From Afipia massiliensis (GTDB lineage: Bacteria > Pseudomonadota > Alphaproteobacteria > Rhizobiales > Xanthobacteraceae), in assembly GCF_014203115.1 (NCBI RefSeq), contig NZ_JACHIJ010000004.1, positions 62,001 through 126,000 on the forward strand: 64,000 nucleotides of DNA. The letters run 5' to 3'. Both the position numbers and the translations under genes were made by a program. Of this stretch, positions 51,834-61,133 are shown piece by piece. The notes below the pieces were generated by a model. It did no database searches, was not told the origin of the DNA, and saw nothing but the letters and a program-made list of their open reading frames with translations. Numbering within the stretch: the first letter of the stretch is position 1; each line of letters begins with the position of its first letter.

Positions 51834-53651
51834 ATGCCCGTCCGCCAGCTTCCCATTCAGATCGTCAACCGCATCGCCGCCGGCGAAGTGGTGGAGCGGC
51901 CTGCAAGCGCGGTGAAGGAACTGGTGGAAAACGCCATCGACGCGGGCGCGTCACGTGTCGATGTTTTCACCGAAGGTGGCGGACGCCGGCGCATCGCCAT
52001 CACCGACGATGGCGCGGGCATGACCCACGACGATCTCGCGCTGTCGGTCGATCGTCACGCCACATCGAAACTCGACGATGAAGACCTGCTGCGCATCCGC
52101 ACGCTGGGCTTTCGCGGTGAAGCGCTGCCGTCGATCGGCGCGGTGTCAAAACTCACCATTGCCACGCGGCACGCCAGCGAACCTCATGCATGGACGTTGA
52201 GTGTCGATGCCGGAGCGAAGTCCGACATTGTGCCGGCGGCATTGACCGCCGGAACGCGCGTCGAGGTCAGCGATCTATTCTATGCCACACCGGCGCGATT
52301 GAAGTTTCTCAAGACCGACCGCACCGAGGCCGAAGCGGTGCGCGAAGTGGTGCGCCGTCTCGCGATGGCCCGGCCTGACATTGCGTTCTCGCTGTCGGGC
52401 GAAGAACGCGCGCCTGTGACATGGGCGGCGGCGCTGCCCGGTGCTCCGGGGCGACTGACGCGGCTCGGCGACATTCTGGGCGCGGACTTTCGCGCCAGCG
52501 CCATCGAGGTGCGCGCCGAACGCGACGGCGTGAGTGTCGAAGGCTTTGCGGCCGCCCCGTCGCTGACCCGCGCCAATGCGCTGGGACAATACCTGTTCGT
52601 CAATGGCCGTCCGGTACGCGACAAGCTCATTCTCGGCGCGGTGCGTGCGGCTTATGCGGACTATCTGCCGCGCGACCGGCATCCGGTTGTGGCGCTGTTC
52701 GTGACTCTCGACACCCAGGAGGTCGACGCCAACGTGCATCCGGCGAAGACCGAGGTGCGCTTCCGCAATGCCGGTCTGGTGCGGGCGCTGATCGTGCACG
52801 CGCTGAAGGACGGTCTCGCCCGCGAGGGCAAACGCACGGCGGCGAATTCCGACGGCACCGCGATCATGGCGTTCCGCCCCGGCAGCAGCATTCCGCGCGG
52901 CGGATGGGACTGGCGGCGCTCGCCGAATTTTCCCGCGGCCCCCGCCGCGCCAGCGTATGCGAATGCGTTTTCGTCCAGTACGTTTGCCGAAGCCGCACAG
53001 GCCGCGTTCGACACCGGCACGCCCACCGCCGACGTGCGCTACGAACAGGCACCTTTGAGCGATCTGATTGACCGCCCGCTCGGCGCGGCACGCACGCAGA
53101 TTCACGAAACCTATATCGTGTCGCAGACCCGCGATGGCCTCGTGGTGGTCGATCAACACGCCGCCCATGAGCGCATCGTCTATGAGCGGCTCAAGGCGTC
53201 TCTCGAACGAAACGGCGTGCAGCGGCAGATCCTGCTGATCCCCGAGATCGTCGAGATGGACGAGGCCACCGTCGAGAGGCTGGTCGCGCGCGCGGATGAA
53301 CTGGAGAAATTTGGGCTCAGCATCGAGTCCTTCGGACCCGGTGCCGTTGCAGTACGCGAGACGCCGTCGCTACTCGGCAAGGCCGATGCGGCGTCATTGT
53401 TGCGCGATCTCGCCGAGCACATGGCCGAATGGGACGAGGCGTTGCCGCTTGAACGACGGCTGATGCACGTTGCAGCCACCATGGCCTGTCACGGCTCGGT
53501 GCGTGCCGGCCGCATCCTCAAGCCCGAGGAGATGAACGCGCTGCTGCGCGAGATGGAAGTGACCCCGAATTCCGGCCAGTGCAACCACGGCCGCCCAACT
53601 TATGTCGAACTGAAGCTCGCGGACATCGAGAAGCTGTTCGGGCGAAGATAA
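51834..53651 (+). CDS. mutL: DNA mismatch repair protein MutL
   Basis: This 605-residue protein acts between MutS and the downstream strand-removal enzymes. The GHKL ATPase motifs are plain: VVERPASAVKELVENAIDAG near 20-40, TDDGAGM near 60-66 and GFRGEALPSI near 93-102. DQHAAHERIVYERLK near 443-457 begins the C-terminal dimer domain, which has ACHGSVRAGR near 560 and CNHGRPTY near 585. The DQHA(X)2E(X)4E endonuclease motif lies at the 443 segment, as expected for organisms without MutH. The ATG follows AGGAA. It starts after a short non-coding stretch. Confidence 0.97.
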   Translation: MPVRQLPIQIVNRIAAGEVVERPASAVKELVENAIDAGASRVDVFTEGGGRRRIAITDDGAGMTHDDLALSVDRHATSKLDDEDLLRIRTLGFRGEALPSIGAVSKLTIATRHASEPHAWTLSVDAGAKSDIVPAALTAGTRVEVSDLFYATPARLKFLKTDRTEAEAVREVVRRLAMARPDIAFSLSGEERAPVTWAAALPGAPGRLTRLGDILGADFRASAIEVRAERDGVSVEGFAAAPSLTRANALGQYLFVNGRPVRDKLILGAVRAAYADYLPRDRHPVVALFVTLDTQEVDANVHPAKTEVRFRNAGLVRALIVHALKDGLAREGKRTAANSDGTAIMAFRPGSSIPRGGWDWRRSPNFPAAPAAPAYANAFSSSTFAEAAQAAFDTGTPTADVRYEQAPLSDLIDRPLGAARTQIHETYIVSQTRDGLVVVDQHAAHERIVYERLKASLERNGVQRQILLIPEIVEMDEATVERLVARADELEKFGLSIESFGPGAVAVRETPSLLGKADAASLLRDLAEHMAEWDEALPLERRLMHVAATMACHGSVRAGRILKPEEMNALLREMEVTPNSGQCNHGRPTYVELKLADIEKLFGRR

Positions 53652-53689
53652 ATCTTCGCTGGAGCATTATAGTCGCTTGAGGCGATAAA

Positions 53690-54016
53690 ATGGGAAGTCA
53701 TTGGAGACGACGCCGCTCTCACCCGCGACGTTTAAGGTCGGGACGCACCGCTATCATTCCTGCTACTTGGGAACTGAGATCGGAAGAAAGTAAGCAAAGG
53801 GCGCCCGCTTATCGTCATCGTTGCCCAGATTGCGGAGCACTAGTTGTGAGCGTTCAGATGAAACGCGGTGGCTGGGCACATTTCGAAGGAGCGAACGGTC
53901 TGGGGCGGGTCAAACATCCTTGCTTTGATCGAGGTGAAAAGCTCAGTCGAAGACGAGATAACGAAACACCGGACTTATTCGATACATTTGCGCCTTCCGA
54001 CGACAAAATTGACTGA
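53690..54016 (+). CDS. Hypothetical protein with a CxxC motif
   Basis: This 108-residue protein has a very basic N-terminus (SHWRRRRSHPRRLRSGR), then HRCPDCGALVVSVQMKRGGWAHFEG, where the Cys pair may bind zinc, and a later Cys in KHPCFDRG. Its GC content is lower than that of its neighbours, which may point to recent gain. No family is recognised. It follows mutL by 38 bp. Confidence 0.55.
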   Translation: MGSHWRRRRSHPRRLRSGRTAIIPATWELRSEESKQRAPAYRHRCPDCGALVVSVQMKRGGWAHFEGANGLGRVKHPCFDRGEKLSRRRDNETPDLFDTFAPSDDKID

Positions 54017-54072
54017 CTCACTTGGTGAGAGAGCGGAGTGAGGCGGCGCTTTCTTGACTATTTCTCCGCATA

Positions 54073-54633
54073 TCAACTAGCAGCGCCCCGCAAAAAAACG
54101 AACTCCGTGTCGTCATAGGCGCGTCGCTCAAGTTCCTCGAAGCCTTCGGGCGTCACAAACCCCGCCTCCTTCGATTCCTCGACAACCACCAGCGCTTCCG
54201 GCGTCAGCCATTTGCCGTCGCGCAACGACGCGAGCGCCTTGTCGGCAAGTCCGCGCTTATAGGGCGGATCTAGAAAGACCAGCGAGAACGGCTCGACCGG
54301 ATAGGCCGGGCCAAGATTGGTAGCGTCGCGGCGATAGACCTTGGTGACGCCGCCGAGCCCCAGCGCCTCTACATTGTTGCGCAACAGCGCCCGCGCCTCC
54401 GCGCCGTTATCCACGAACAATGTGAACGCTGCGCCGCGCGACACGGCTTCGATGCCCAGCGCACCAGTGCCCGCGAACAGGTCGAGCACCCGCGCGCCGT
54501 CGATCGGGTTGTCGTAGGCATGCATCAGGATATTGAACAGCGACTCGCGCAGGCGGTCCTGCGTCGGACGAATGTCATTCGACGCGGGCGAGGCGATGTT
54601 GCGGCCTCTCAGACGACCACCGACGACGCGCAT
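54073..54633 (-). CDS. rsmD: 16S rRNA (guanine966-N2)-methyltransferase RsmD
   Basis: This 186-residue methyltransferase opens with MRVVGGRLRGRNIASPASN, then PTQDRLRESLFNIL, the AdoMet motif VLDLFAGTGALGIEAVSRGA near 48-68, and the catalytic LVFLDPPYKRGLADKAL near 118-134 (D-P-P-Y). All fit RsmD, which methylates G966 of 16S rRNA. It starts 8 bp after the pseudouridine synthase stop on the same strand, so both rRNA-modifying enzymes form one operon. Confidence 0.95.
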   Translation of the reverse strand: MRVVGGRLRGRNIASPASNDIRPTQDRLRESLFNILMHAYDNPIDGARVLDLFAGTGALGIEAVSRGAAFTLFVDNGAEARALLRNNVEALGLGGVTKVYRRDATNLGPAYPVEPFSLVFLDPPYKRGLADKALASLRDGKWLTPEALVVVEESKEAGFVTPEGFEELERRAYDDTEFVFLRGAAS

Positions 54634-54641
54634 GGATGTGC

Positions 54642-56822
54642 TCAGTCTTCCGTGGTGTCGTCTTTGGGCTTCAGATCGCGCTTGCCTTTGTAGCCGCGCG
54701 TCGGGCGGCGCGGCGAGCCGTAGCCGTTGGCTTCTTCCTCGTTGCGCGCACGCGTATTCTCGCTGCCTGTACGCATCACAAGCACGCGACGGCCCTTCCG
54801 ATCCTCAGTCACGCTGCGCTTTGGCTTGGGCTTCGGACCGCCACTCGGCTGTTCGCCGCGGGACGCGTCGTTTACCGGCTTGTCGAACTGCGCGCCGGAC
54901 ATCGTGACAATCTTGTCGCCGAGCTGCTCGCGCAGCACCCGCGACTTGATCTCCTCGACCTGGCCTTCCTCGATCTCGCCGAGTTGGAACGGGCCGTAGG
55001 AAATGCGGATCAGCCGATTCACCTCGAGGCCGAGATGCGCCATGACGTTGCGGACTTCGCGGTTCTTGCCTTCGCGGATCGCAAACACGATCCAGACGTT
55101 GGCCGCCTTGTCGCGTTCCAGCGTGGCGTCGATCGATCCGTATTTGACGCCATCAACCTCAACACCGTTCTTGAGCTGATCGAGCTGGCCCTGGGTGACT
55201 TCGCCGTGGGCGCGGACGCGATAACGCCGCAGCCAGCCGGTGTCCGGCAATTCCAGTGCACGGGCCAGCCCGCCGTCATTGGTGAGCAGCAGCAGGCCTT
55301 CGGTGTTGAAATCGAGCCGGCCGATGCTGATAAGGCGCGGCAGACCTTCCGGCAGGTTGTCGAACACCGTGGGACGGCCCTCGGGATCGTCATGGGTCGT
55401 CATCAGGCCGCGCGGCTTGTGATACAGAAACAGCCGCGTGCGCTCACGCTCCGGCAACGGCTTGCCGTCGATGGTGACCACATCATTGGCGGTGACATCG
55501 AGTGCCGGCGAGTTGATGACGCGGCCATTCACCGCAACGCGGCCCTGCACGATCCATTCCTCGGCATCGCGGCGCGAGCACAGACCCGCACGCGCGACGA
55601 TCTTGGCGATGCGTTCGCCGGATTTCTTCTTCTCCGGCGCGGCACGCGGCGCACGCTTGTCGAAATCGGGCTTGCGTTCGCGATATTCGCCGCGCCCGCC
55701 AAATGCTGGCCGCTTGGCAAAGACCTTGCTGTCGTCCTCGTTGTCGCGGCGAGGGCGATCACCGGTTTCACTGCGCGGATGTTCCTGCCAGTCACTGCGG
55801 CCACGCGGCGCGCGATCATCACGTGGCTTGTCGAAGCGGGGACGCGAAAAACGCGGACGCTCGCTGGAATCGCGATCACGGTCGCCACGGTCGAACCGGG
55901 GCTTATCGAAACCGCCGCCTTCGCGGCGTGGCGGACGGCTCTCAGCGTCGCGTGACAGTCCGCGCTTCTGCCAGGGCTTGTCGCCACCGCGGTCTTCACC
56001 GCGGCTGAAATCCTTGCGCGGTCCGCGGTCCGGCGCACCACGCCCGGGCCGGTCATCGCGGTTGAACCGCGGGCGCTCATCGCGCTGCAGGCGGTCGTCC
56101 CGATTGAAGCGGGCCGGACGTGCATCGCTCCCCTCGCCACGCGGCGTATAAGCCCGCTTCTCGCCGAACTTCTTGTCCTGGAAACGCCCGGCGCCCGCGC
56201 TGCGGGGCGCGCGGTCGTCGCGCTCACGCGGCTTGAAGGAACGGCCTTCACCACGATCCTCACGGGGCTTGAACGAACGCCCTTCGGGACGGTCTCCATG
56301 TGGCTTGAACGAACGTCCCTCACCGCGATCCTCGCGCGGTTTGAACGAACGTCCTTCAGGACGATCTCCACGCGGCTTGAATGAACGTCCCTCGCCACGA
56401 TCCTCGCGCGGTTTGAACGAGCGTCCTTCGGGACGATCTCCACGTGGCTTGAACGGACGACCTTCGCCACGATCCTCGCGTGGCTTGAATGAACGTGCGT
56501 CGCCGCGATCCCGCGAACCGAATTCCTTGCGCGGGCCACGATCCGGTCCGTCCTTCCGGAAATCGTCGCGCTTGCCGGCGTACGGCTTCGACGCATAAGG
56601 GCGCTTGTCGCCGGACGGCCGCTTGTCACCAAATTTGCGGTCACCAAACTTCTTGTCACCACCGCGCGGGCCGGCCGATCGAGCGGGGCGCTCGTCGCGC
56701 GAGCTTCCTCCGCTGCGCGAGCCTCCGCCCGGACGGCCTCTGCCACCGGCCTTGAAGCCTCCACCGGCTCCGCCTTCACGGCGCGGCGGACGGCCGTTGT
56801 TTTTATCGTTGTCGCGGGGCAT
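54642..56822 (-). CDS. rluB: rRNA pseudouridine synthase, RluB/RsuA family, with long repetitive N-terminal extension
   Basis: The C-terminal 290 residues form a normal RsuA/RluB/E/F-type synthase: an S4 RNA-binding domain (GERIAKIVARAGLCSRRDAEEWI), then the catalytic Asp in ISIGRLDFNTEGLLLLTNDGG, and LIRISYGPFQLGEIEEGQVEE. The first 400 residues are a disordered, highly basic and acidic extension rich in Arg, Asp, Gly and Lys, with tandem 12-residue repeats SFKPREDRGEGR/SFKPRGDRPEGR. Whole length is 726 residues, far above the usual 250-300. Such tails are known in rhizobial homologues and probably aid RNA binding. It leads the operon with rsmD. Confidence 0.88.
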   Translation of the reverse strand: MPRDNDKNNGRPPRREGGAGGGFKAGGRGRPGGGSRSGGSSRDERPARSAGPRGGDKKFGDRKFGDKRPSGDKRPYASKPYAGKRDDFRKDGPDRGPRKEFGSRDRGDARSFKPREDRGEGRPFKPRGDRPEGRSFKPREDRGEGRSFKPRGDRPEGRSFKPREDRGEGRSFKPHGDRPEGRSFKPREDRGEGRSFKPRERDDRAPRSAGAGRFQDKKFGEKRAYTPRGEGSDARPARFNRDDRLQRDERPRFNRDDRPGRGAPDRGPRKDFSRGEDRGGDKPWQKRGLSRDAESRPPRREGGGFDKPRFDRGDRDRDSSERPRFSRPRFDKPRDDRAPRGRSDWQEHPRSETGDRPRRDNEDDSKVFAKRPAFGGRGEYRERKPDFDKRAPRAAPEKKKSGERIAKIVARAGLCSRRDAEEWIVQGRVAVNGRVINSPALDVTANDVVTIDGKPLPERERTRLFLYHKPRGLMTTHDDPEGRPTVFDNLPEGLPRLISIGRLDFNTEGLLLLTNDGGLARALELPDTGWLRRYRVRAHGEVTQGQLDQLKNGVEVDGVKYGSIDATLERDKAANVWIVFAIREGKNREVRNVMAHLGLEVNRLIRISYGPFQLGEIEEGQVEEIKSRVLREQLGDKIVTMSGAQFDKPVNDASRGEQPSGGPKPKPKRSVTEDRKGRRVLVMRTGSENTRARNEEEANGYGSPRRPTRGYKGKRDLKPKDDTTED
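56226..56515 (-). repeat. Tandem 36/72-bp coding repeats in the pseudouridine synthase gene
   Basis: About eight 36-bp units encode alternating SFKPREDRGEGR and SFKPRGDRPEGR, so the higher-order period is 72 bp. Units differ mainly at third codon positions, indicating selection on the protein. Copy number is likely to vary among strains. Confidence 0.8.
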
Positions 56823-56984
56823 GAATGATCTCTCAGGACGTTGGGCGGAATATGGGACTGTCGCACAACGTGAAATTGGCTGGCGGCACGCGCCCTTTTA
56901 AATCAGGGCGCATTTTCGCGCAAAACCGGTTCTCGCGTTTGCTGAAGACGTCTTACTAACAGAGTTTATTGCCGGAAACGAGGC

Positions 56985-57431
56985 ATGACGGCACGATCTT
57001 TCATGGATTTGGCGCTCAAACAGGCCGAAATCGCCGAAACGACCGGGGAAGTGCCGATCGGCTGCGTCATCGTGCGGGGCGGCACGGTGATCGCGCAGGC
57101 CGGCAACCGCACCCTCGCCGACCGCGATCCGACCGCGCATGCCGAAATCCTGGCGATCCGCGAGGCCGCCCGCGTCACCGGCAGCGAACGGCTGACCGAT
57201 TGCGACCTCTATGTCACGCTGGAACCCTGCACCATGTGCGTCGGCGCGATATCCTTCGCGCGAATCCGGCGGCTTTACTACGGCGCAAGCGATCCGAAGG
57301 GCGGCGCGGTGGACAGCGGCGTGCGGTTTTTCGCCTCGCCGACATGTCATCATGCGCCGGAGATTTATCCGTCGGTCGGCGAAAGCGAAGCGGCCGCGCT
57401 TCTAACAAGCTTCTTCAAGGCGCGACGTTAA
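56985..57431 (+). CDS. tadA: tRNA adenosine(34) deaminase TadA
   Basis: This 148-residue enzyme converts A34 to inosine in tRNA-Arg(ACG). Zinc and catalytic residues appear in DPTAHAEILAIREAA near 48-62 (H-A-E) and LEPCTMCVGAISFARI near 80-95 (P-C-x2-C). The rest (RLYYGASDPKGGAVDSG) is typical of TadA. It is divergent from the pseudouridine synthase gene and convergent with the acetyltransferase gene, whose end it overlaps by 4 bp. Confidence 0.95.
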   Translation: MTARSFMDLALKQAEIAETTGEVPIGCVIVRGGTVIAQAGNRTLADRDPTAHAEILAIREAARVTGSERLTDCDLYVTLEPCTMCVGAISFARIRRLYYGASDPKGGAVDSGVRFFASPTCHHAPEIYPSVGESEAAALLTSFFKARR

Positions 57432-57880
57432 AACAGGTTGATCTTCATGCCCTCATGCGAGGCGTCCAGGCCGAGCCGCGCATAGAAGCGCTGCGCGTCG
57501 GCACGCCGCTTGTCAGTCGTGAGCTGCAGCTGCTTGCAGCCGCGCGCCCGCGACCTGGCGATCATCGCATCCATCATCTGTTCGCCGATGCCGAGGCCGC
57601 GCAGCGAACGATCGACCCGCACGCCTTCGACCTTCGCGATCCAGGCGCCGTGATAGGATATGCCGGGAATGAACGTCAGTTGCAGGCAACCCATCGCCGT
57701 TCCCTCGTGATCCCACACGTAAAGGGTGTTGTTGGGGTCCGCCGCGATGGCGTCGAAGGCGGCATAATACGCCGCCATATCGCCGGAGAAATCCTCCCGG
57801 CCGCGCGCCACCTCATCGTCCGCCAGCATCTCGACGATGCGTCGGATGTCTTCTCGCCGCGCCTCACGTAATGCCATCAA
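57428..57880 (-). CDS. GNAT family N-acetyltransferase
   Basis: This 150-residue protein has the GNAT fold. Residues 20-45 ([13 protein letters not shown]) lie in the substrate region, [39 protein letters not shown] holds strands 4 and the acetyl-CoA loop (R-G-x-G-I-G), and [26 protein letters not shown] is the C-terminal part. Its substrate is unknown. The start overlaps the stop of the dehalogenase gene (ATGA), so the two are coupled. Confidence 0.9.
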   Translation of the reverse strand: MMALREARREDIRRIVEMLADDEVARGREDFSGDMAAYYAAFDAIAADPNNTLYVWDHEGTAMGCLQLTFIPGISYHGAWIAKVEGVRVDRSLRGLGIGEQMMDAMIARSRARGCKQLQLTTDKRRADAQRFYARLGLDASHEGMKINLF

Positions 57881-58785
57881 TCTTGCTCCAAAAAGAATTC
57901 AAGTAATGCGTCAGCCGTTGCCTGAGGGTTTTCCTCGGCAAGGAAATGTCCGGAATCGATGGCGTACCCGCTGACGTTCGTCGCCCACCTGCGCCAGGTG
58001 TCGAGCGGGCTTGAGGTCGAGGACGCGATGCCTGCGCCGCCCCACAGTGCCAGCAGCGGCACCGTGATCTTGTTGCCGGCTTCAACGTCGCCCTTATCCT
58101 GCTCGAAATCGGCATAGGCCCCGGCGCGATAATCCTCGCACGCCGCATGAATGCGCAGCGGATCGCGGAACGCCGTCAGATAATGTTCGACCGCGCGCGG
58201 ATCGAACGGATTGAGCGCATCCTTCTTCGCCCAGCTCTTGAAGGTTCGCCCGAAATAATCGTCAGGATTGGACGCGATCAGATTTTCGGGCAGCGGGTGC
58301 GGCTGCGCCAGAAATGCCCAGTGATAAATCCGGAGCGCGAAGCCGCGATCCATTTTCGCCCAGTAGTCATACGTCGGCAGAATATCCAGCGTCGCGAGAC
58401 GCGACAGCCGCCCGGGGTGATCGAGCGCGAGCCGATAGGCGACGCGGCCGCCACGATCATGACCTGCGAGGCCGAAATGCACATGACCGAGCTTTTCCAT
58501 CACCTCGATCATCACCTGCGCCATCGTCCGCTTGGTGAACGGCGTATGGTTTTCGTCGGTCTTCGGCACGTCCGACCAGCCGTAGCCGGGCAGGTCCGGT
58601 ATCACGAGGGTGAATTTCTCCGCGAGCATCGGCGCAACGCGATGCCACATCACGTGGGTCTGCGGATAGCCGTGCAGCAGCAACAATGGCGGGCCTTTGC
58701 CGCCGACGCGGGCGAAAATACGGCCGCGCGATGTGCTGACCCATTCAGACGTAAAACCGGGATAGAGATCGGCGAGATCAGGCAT
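57877..58785 (-). CDS. Fluoroacetate dehalogenase-like alpha/beta hydrolase
   Basis: From the ATG at 58785 this 302-residue enzyme aligns residue for residue with the R. palustris fluoroacetate dehalogenase RPA1163 as I recall it. Nucleophile D110 (GHDRGGR), carboxylate-binding R111 and R114, acid D134, halide-pocket H155, W156 and Y219, and base H280 all fall at identical positions. It opens with [15 protein letters not shown] and keeps ILPTYDYW and [12 protein letters not shown]. It should break the C-F bond of fluoroacetate or the C-halogen bond of other haloacetates; epoxide hydrolysis is the alternative. It is co-transcribed with a GNAT gene. Confidence 0.88.
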   Translation of the reverse strand: MPDLADLYPGFTSEWVSTSRGRIFARVGGKGPPLLLLHGYPQTHVMWHRVAPMLAEKFTLVIPDLPGYGWSDVPKTDENHTPFTKRTMAQVMIEVMEKLGHVHFGLAGHDRGGRVAYRLALDHPGRLSRLATLDILPTYDYWAKMDRGFALRIYHWAFLAQPHPLPENLIASNPDDYFGRTFKSWAKKDALNPFDPRAVEHYLTAFRDPLRIHAACEDYRAGAYADFEQDKGDVEAGNKITVPLLALWGGAGIASSTSSPLDTWRRWATNVSGYAIDSGHFLAEENPQATADALLEFFLEQD

Positions 58786-58951
58786 GGACAATCCTAGACC
58801 CTGGCGGCGCCCCGCGAACACGGGACAAGCCCTCACTGAATTCAATTATCGAAGTTCAATCTTGCACTAACGCGACACCACAAGGAATATTTCGGCAGAT
58901 ATAACGATTTGGCGGGGTTTGGGTCCCCGCCCTCGCAGGACGATGCGTCGT

Positions 58952-60220
58952 TTAAGGCTGGTTCTCCCGCGCCACCGCCTGCCAGCCGATGTCGCGGCGG
59001 CAGAAACCCTCCGGCCACTGGATGCGATCGATCGCCTCATAGGCACGGCGCTGCGCCTCGCTGACGGTCTTGGCTGTCGCGGTGATGTTCAGAACCCGTC
59101 CGCCATTGGCGAGAATCTTGTCCCCGTCGGCCTTGGTGCCGGCGTGGAAAATCTCGACCCCCTCCACCTTTGCGGCATCATCGAGCCCCTCGATGGTTGT
59201 GCCCTTGGCGTAGTCGCCCGGATATCCTTTCGCCGCCATCACCACGGTGAGTGCAGGCTCCGGATACCAGCGCAGGTCGAAATGCTTCAACTCGCCATCG
59301 ACCGACGCCAGCAGCGCCGGCACCAGATCCGATATTAAACGGATCATCAGCACCTGCGTCTCGGGGTCGCCGAAGCGCGCATTGTATTCGATCAGCTTGG
59401 GACCATCCTTCGTAATCATAAGTCCAGCGAACAGCACGCCCTTGTAGGGCATGCCCATCGCCTTCATCGCGCGCAGCGTCGGCAGGATAATCTCGGTCAT
59501 CGTGCGCTCGCGCACCGCGTCGGTGAACACCGGCGCCGGTGAATAGGCGCCCATGCCGCCGGTATTCGGTCCCTTGTCGCCGTCGAAAGCGCGCTTGTGG
59601 TCCTGCGCCGCGACCAGCGGCAGCGCATTGTCGCCGTCGCACAGCACGAAGAACGAGGCCTCCTCGCCTTCCATGAATTCCTCGACCACGGCTTCCGCGC
59701 CAGTTGCAGTGAACAGCGCATCGATGGCGGCTTCCGCCTCTGCCAGCGTCATCGCCACCACGACACCCTTGCCGGCCGCAAGGCCATCGGCCTTCACGAC
59801 AATGGGCGCGCCTTGCTTGCGGATGTAGGCCTTCGCCGCAGCCGCATCGCGAAACCGCTCATAGGCCGCGGTCGGGATGTTGTTCGCCTTGCAGATGTCC
59901 TTGGTGAAGCCCTTGGAGCTTTCGAGCTGCGACGCTGCCTTGCTGGGCCCGAATGCCTTGATGCCCGCAGCTGCAAGATCGTCGACAATACCGGCCGCCA
60001 GCGGCGCCTCAGGGCCGACCACAACCAGGTCGATCTTGTTCACCTGGCAGAAGTCGATCACCGCGGCGTGGTTCGCCACATCCAGCGCGACGCATTCCGC
60101 GTCCTGCGCGATGCCGGCATTGCCCGGCGCGCACCACAGCTTCGTCAGCAGCGGCGAAGCCGCCATTTTCCACGCCAGCGCGTGCTCGCGCCCGCCGGAA
60201 CCGATCAAGAGGATGTTCAT
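58952..60220 (-). CDS. purD: Phosphoribosylamine-glycine ligase PurD
   Basis: This 422-residue ATP-grasp enzyme makes glycinamide ribonucleotide, the second step of purine synthesis. It opens with [18 protein letters not shown] and shows [16 protein letters not shown] near 68, [10 protein letters not shown] near 105, [15 protein letters not shown] near 140, and [11 protein letters not shown] and [14 protein letters not shown] near 225 and 287, where metal ligands lie. Length and order are normal. It is a single gene on the minus strand. Confidence 0.97.
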   Translation of the reverse strand: MNILLIGSGGREHALAWKMAASPLLTKLWCAPGNAGIAQDAECVALDVANHAAVIDFCQVNKIDLVVVGPEAPLAAGIVDDLAAAGIKAFGPSKAASQLESSKGFTKDICKANNIPTAAYERFRDAAAAKAYIRKQGAPIVVKADGLAAGKGVVVAMTLAEAEAAIDALFTATGAEAVVEEFMEGEEASFFVLCDGDNALPLVAAQDHKRAFDGDKGPNTGGMGAYSPAPVFTDAVRERTMTEIILPTLRAMKAMGMPYKGVLFAGLMITKDGPKLIEYNARFGDPETQVLMIRLISDLVPALLASVDGELKHFDLRWYPEPALTVVMAAKGYPGDYAKGTTIEGLDDAAKVEGVEIFHAGTKADGDKILANGGRVLNITATAKTVSEAQRRAYEAIDRIQWPEGFCRRDIGWQAVARENQP

Positions 60221-60280
60221 GATGTCTCCTAACCCGTTCGGTTACCGGGTCGGCGCAGCCCGCACAAGAGGTCCGAAACG

Positions 60281-60577
60281 CTATCCGCCGGCCTCGATGA
60301 TCTGCCGCAGCGAGGCCACATGGCGGGTGAAGGCCCCCCGCCCTGCGGGGGTGGCGGTCACCGTGGTTTGCGGCTTCTTGCCGACAAAGGCCTTGGCGAC
60401 CGCCACATAACCCGCCTTCGCCAGTGTCTCGATATGGGCGCCGAGATTGCCGTCGGTGGCTCCGGTCAGTTTTTTCAGCCGGGGAAAATCCAACCCCGCG
60501 CCAGCCGGCAACGCATTCAGCGCAGCCATGATCCTCAGGCGAAGCGGCTGATGAATGATTTCATCCAGCTCTACCAT
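60281..60577 (-). CDS. Winged-helix transcriptional regulator
   Basis: This 98-residue protein has the small winged-helix fold of HTH_34 regulators: LDEIIHQPLRLRIMAALNAL, then LKKLTGATDGNLGAHIETLAKAGYV and the wing KKPQTTVTATPAGRGAFTRHV. It has no ligand domain. It follows a frameshifted membrane-protein gene by 3 bp on the same strand, the usual pairing for these regulators, and may control that operon or the hydrolase upstream. Confidence 0.88.
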   Translation of the reverse strand: MVELDEIIHQPLRLRIMAALNALPAGAGLDFPRLKKLTGATDGNLGAHIETLAKAGYVAVAKAFVGKKPQTTVTATPAGRGAFTRHVASLRQIIEAGG

Positions 60578-60580
60578 CGC

Positions 60581-61131
60581 CTAGTTCCGCCGCATCCAGA
60601 GACCGCCGAGCATCAGGCCGCCGCCGTTGACCGCGGCCATCCACAGCGTGAACCAGGATCCCGCGACGTAATAGCCGATTACGGTAAGTGCGATGACGCT
60701 CACGCCAATCGCGACGAAGGCGCGCCCGAGCCAGACGCCAACCATGATGTAAGGCAACATGAAATAGGAGGGCCAGAATGCTGCAAGCTGGCGCGGCGAA
60801 AATCCGCCAAGCGCAATGCTCCAGACACAGCCGAACGCAATGAACACTGCAAAGGCGGTGAACATCCGCGCGTCGAACGTCCGGACACCCTCGCGCCGGG
60901 CGCTGACGGCGCCAATGATCACCGAGCCGCCATTCCCGCTGCGATCACGATAGACCAGATGATTCCTGCGGCGCCCTGAAGACTGAATGTGAGAACGTAC
61001 CCGATGAACGTCAGGGCACCCCACAGCAAAAGCATTGAGCTCGCGCGGCGGTAGAACAACGACCTGCGCACATCGCGCCCAATTCTGTCGATGTCGGACA
61101 GCAGGGCACCGGCCTCGCGGGCTTCGATCAT
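60581..61131 (-). pseudogene. Integral membrane protein gene broken by a frameshift
   Basis: Two overlapping frames make one protein. The first (from 61131) reads DIDRIGRDVRRSLFYRRAS, then LLLWGALTFIGYVLTFSL, and ends in IIWSIVIAAGMAAR with a stop near 60919. The second continues with SVIIGAVSARREGVRTF, MFTAFAVFIAFGCVWSIAL, YFMLPYIMVGVWLGRAFVAI and a C-terminal helix. A single missing base near 60925 explains it. The intact form would have about five helices. It is paired with the winged-helix regulator. Decay or a sequencing slip are both possible. Confidence 0.75.
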
Positions 61132-61133
61132 TA

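Noticed and set aside
54636-55955. Plus-strand open frame of 439 codons
   Set aside because: It is antisense to the pseudouridine synthase gene, whose S4 and GRLD motifs are unmistakable.
56226-56515. Regular short repeats that could suggest a CRISPR array
   Set aside because: Units are contiguous multiples of three bases within one reading frame, without unique spacers; they are coding repeats.
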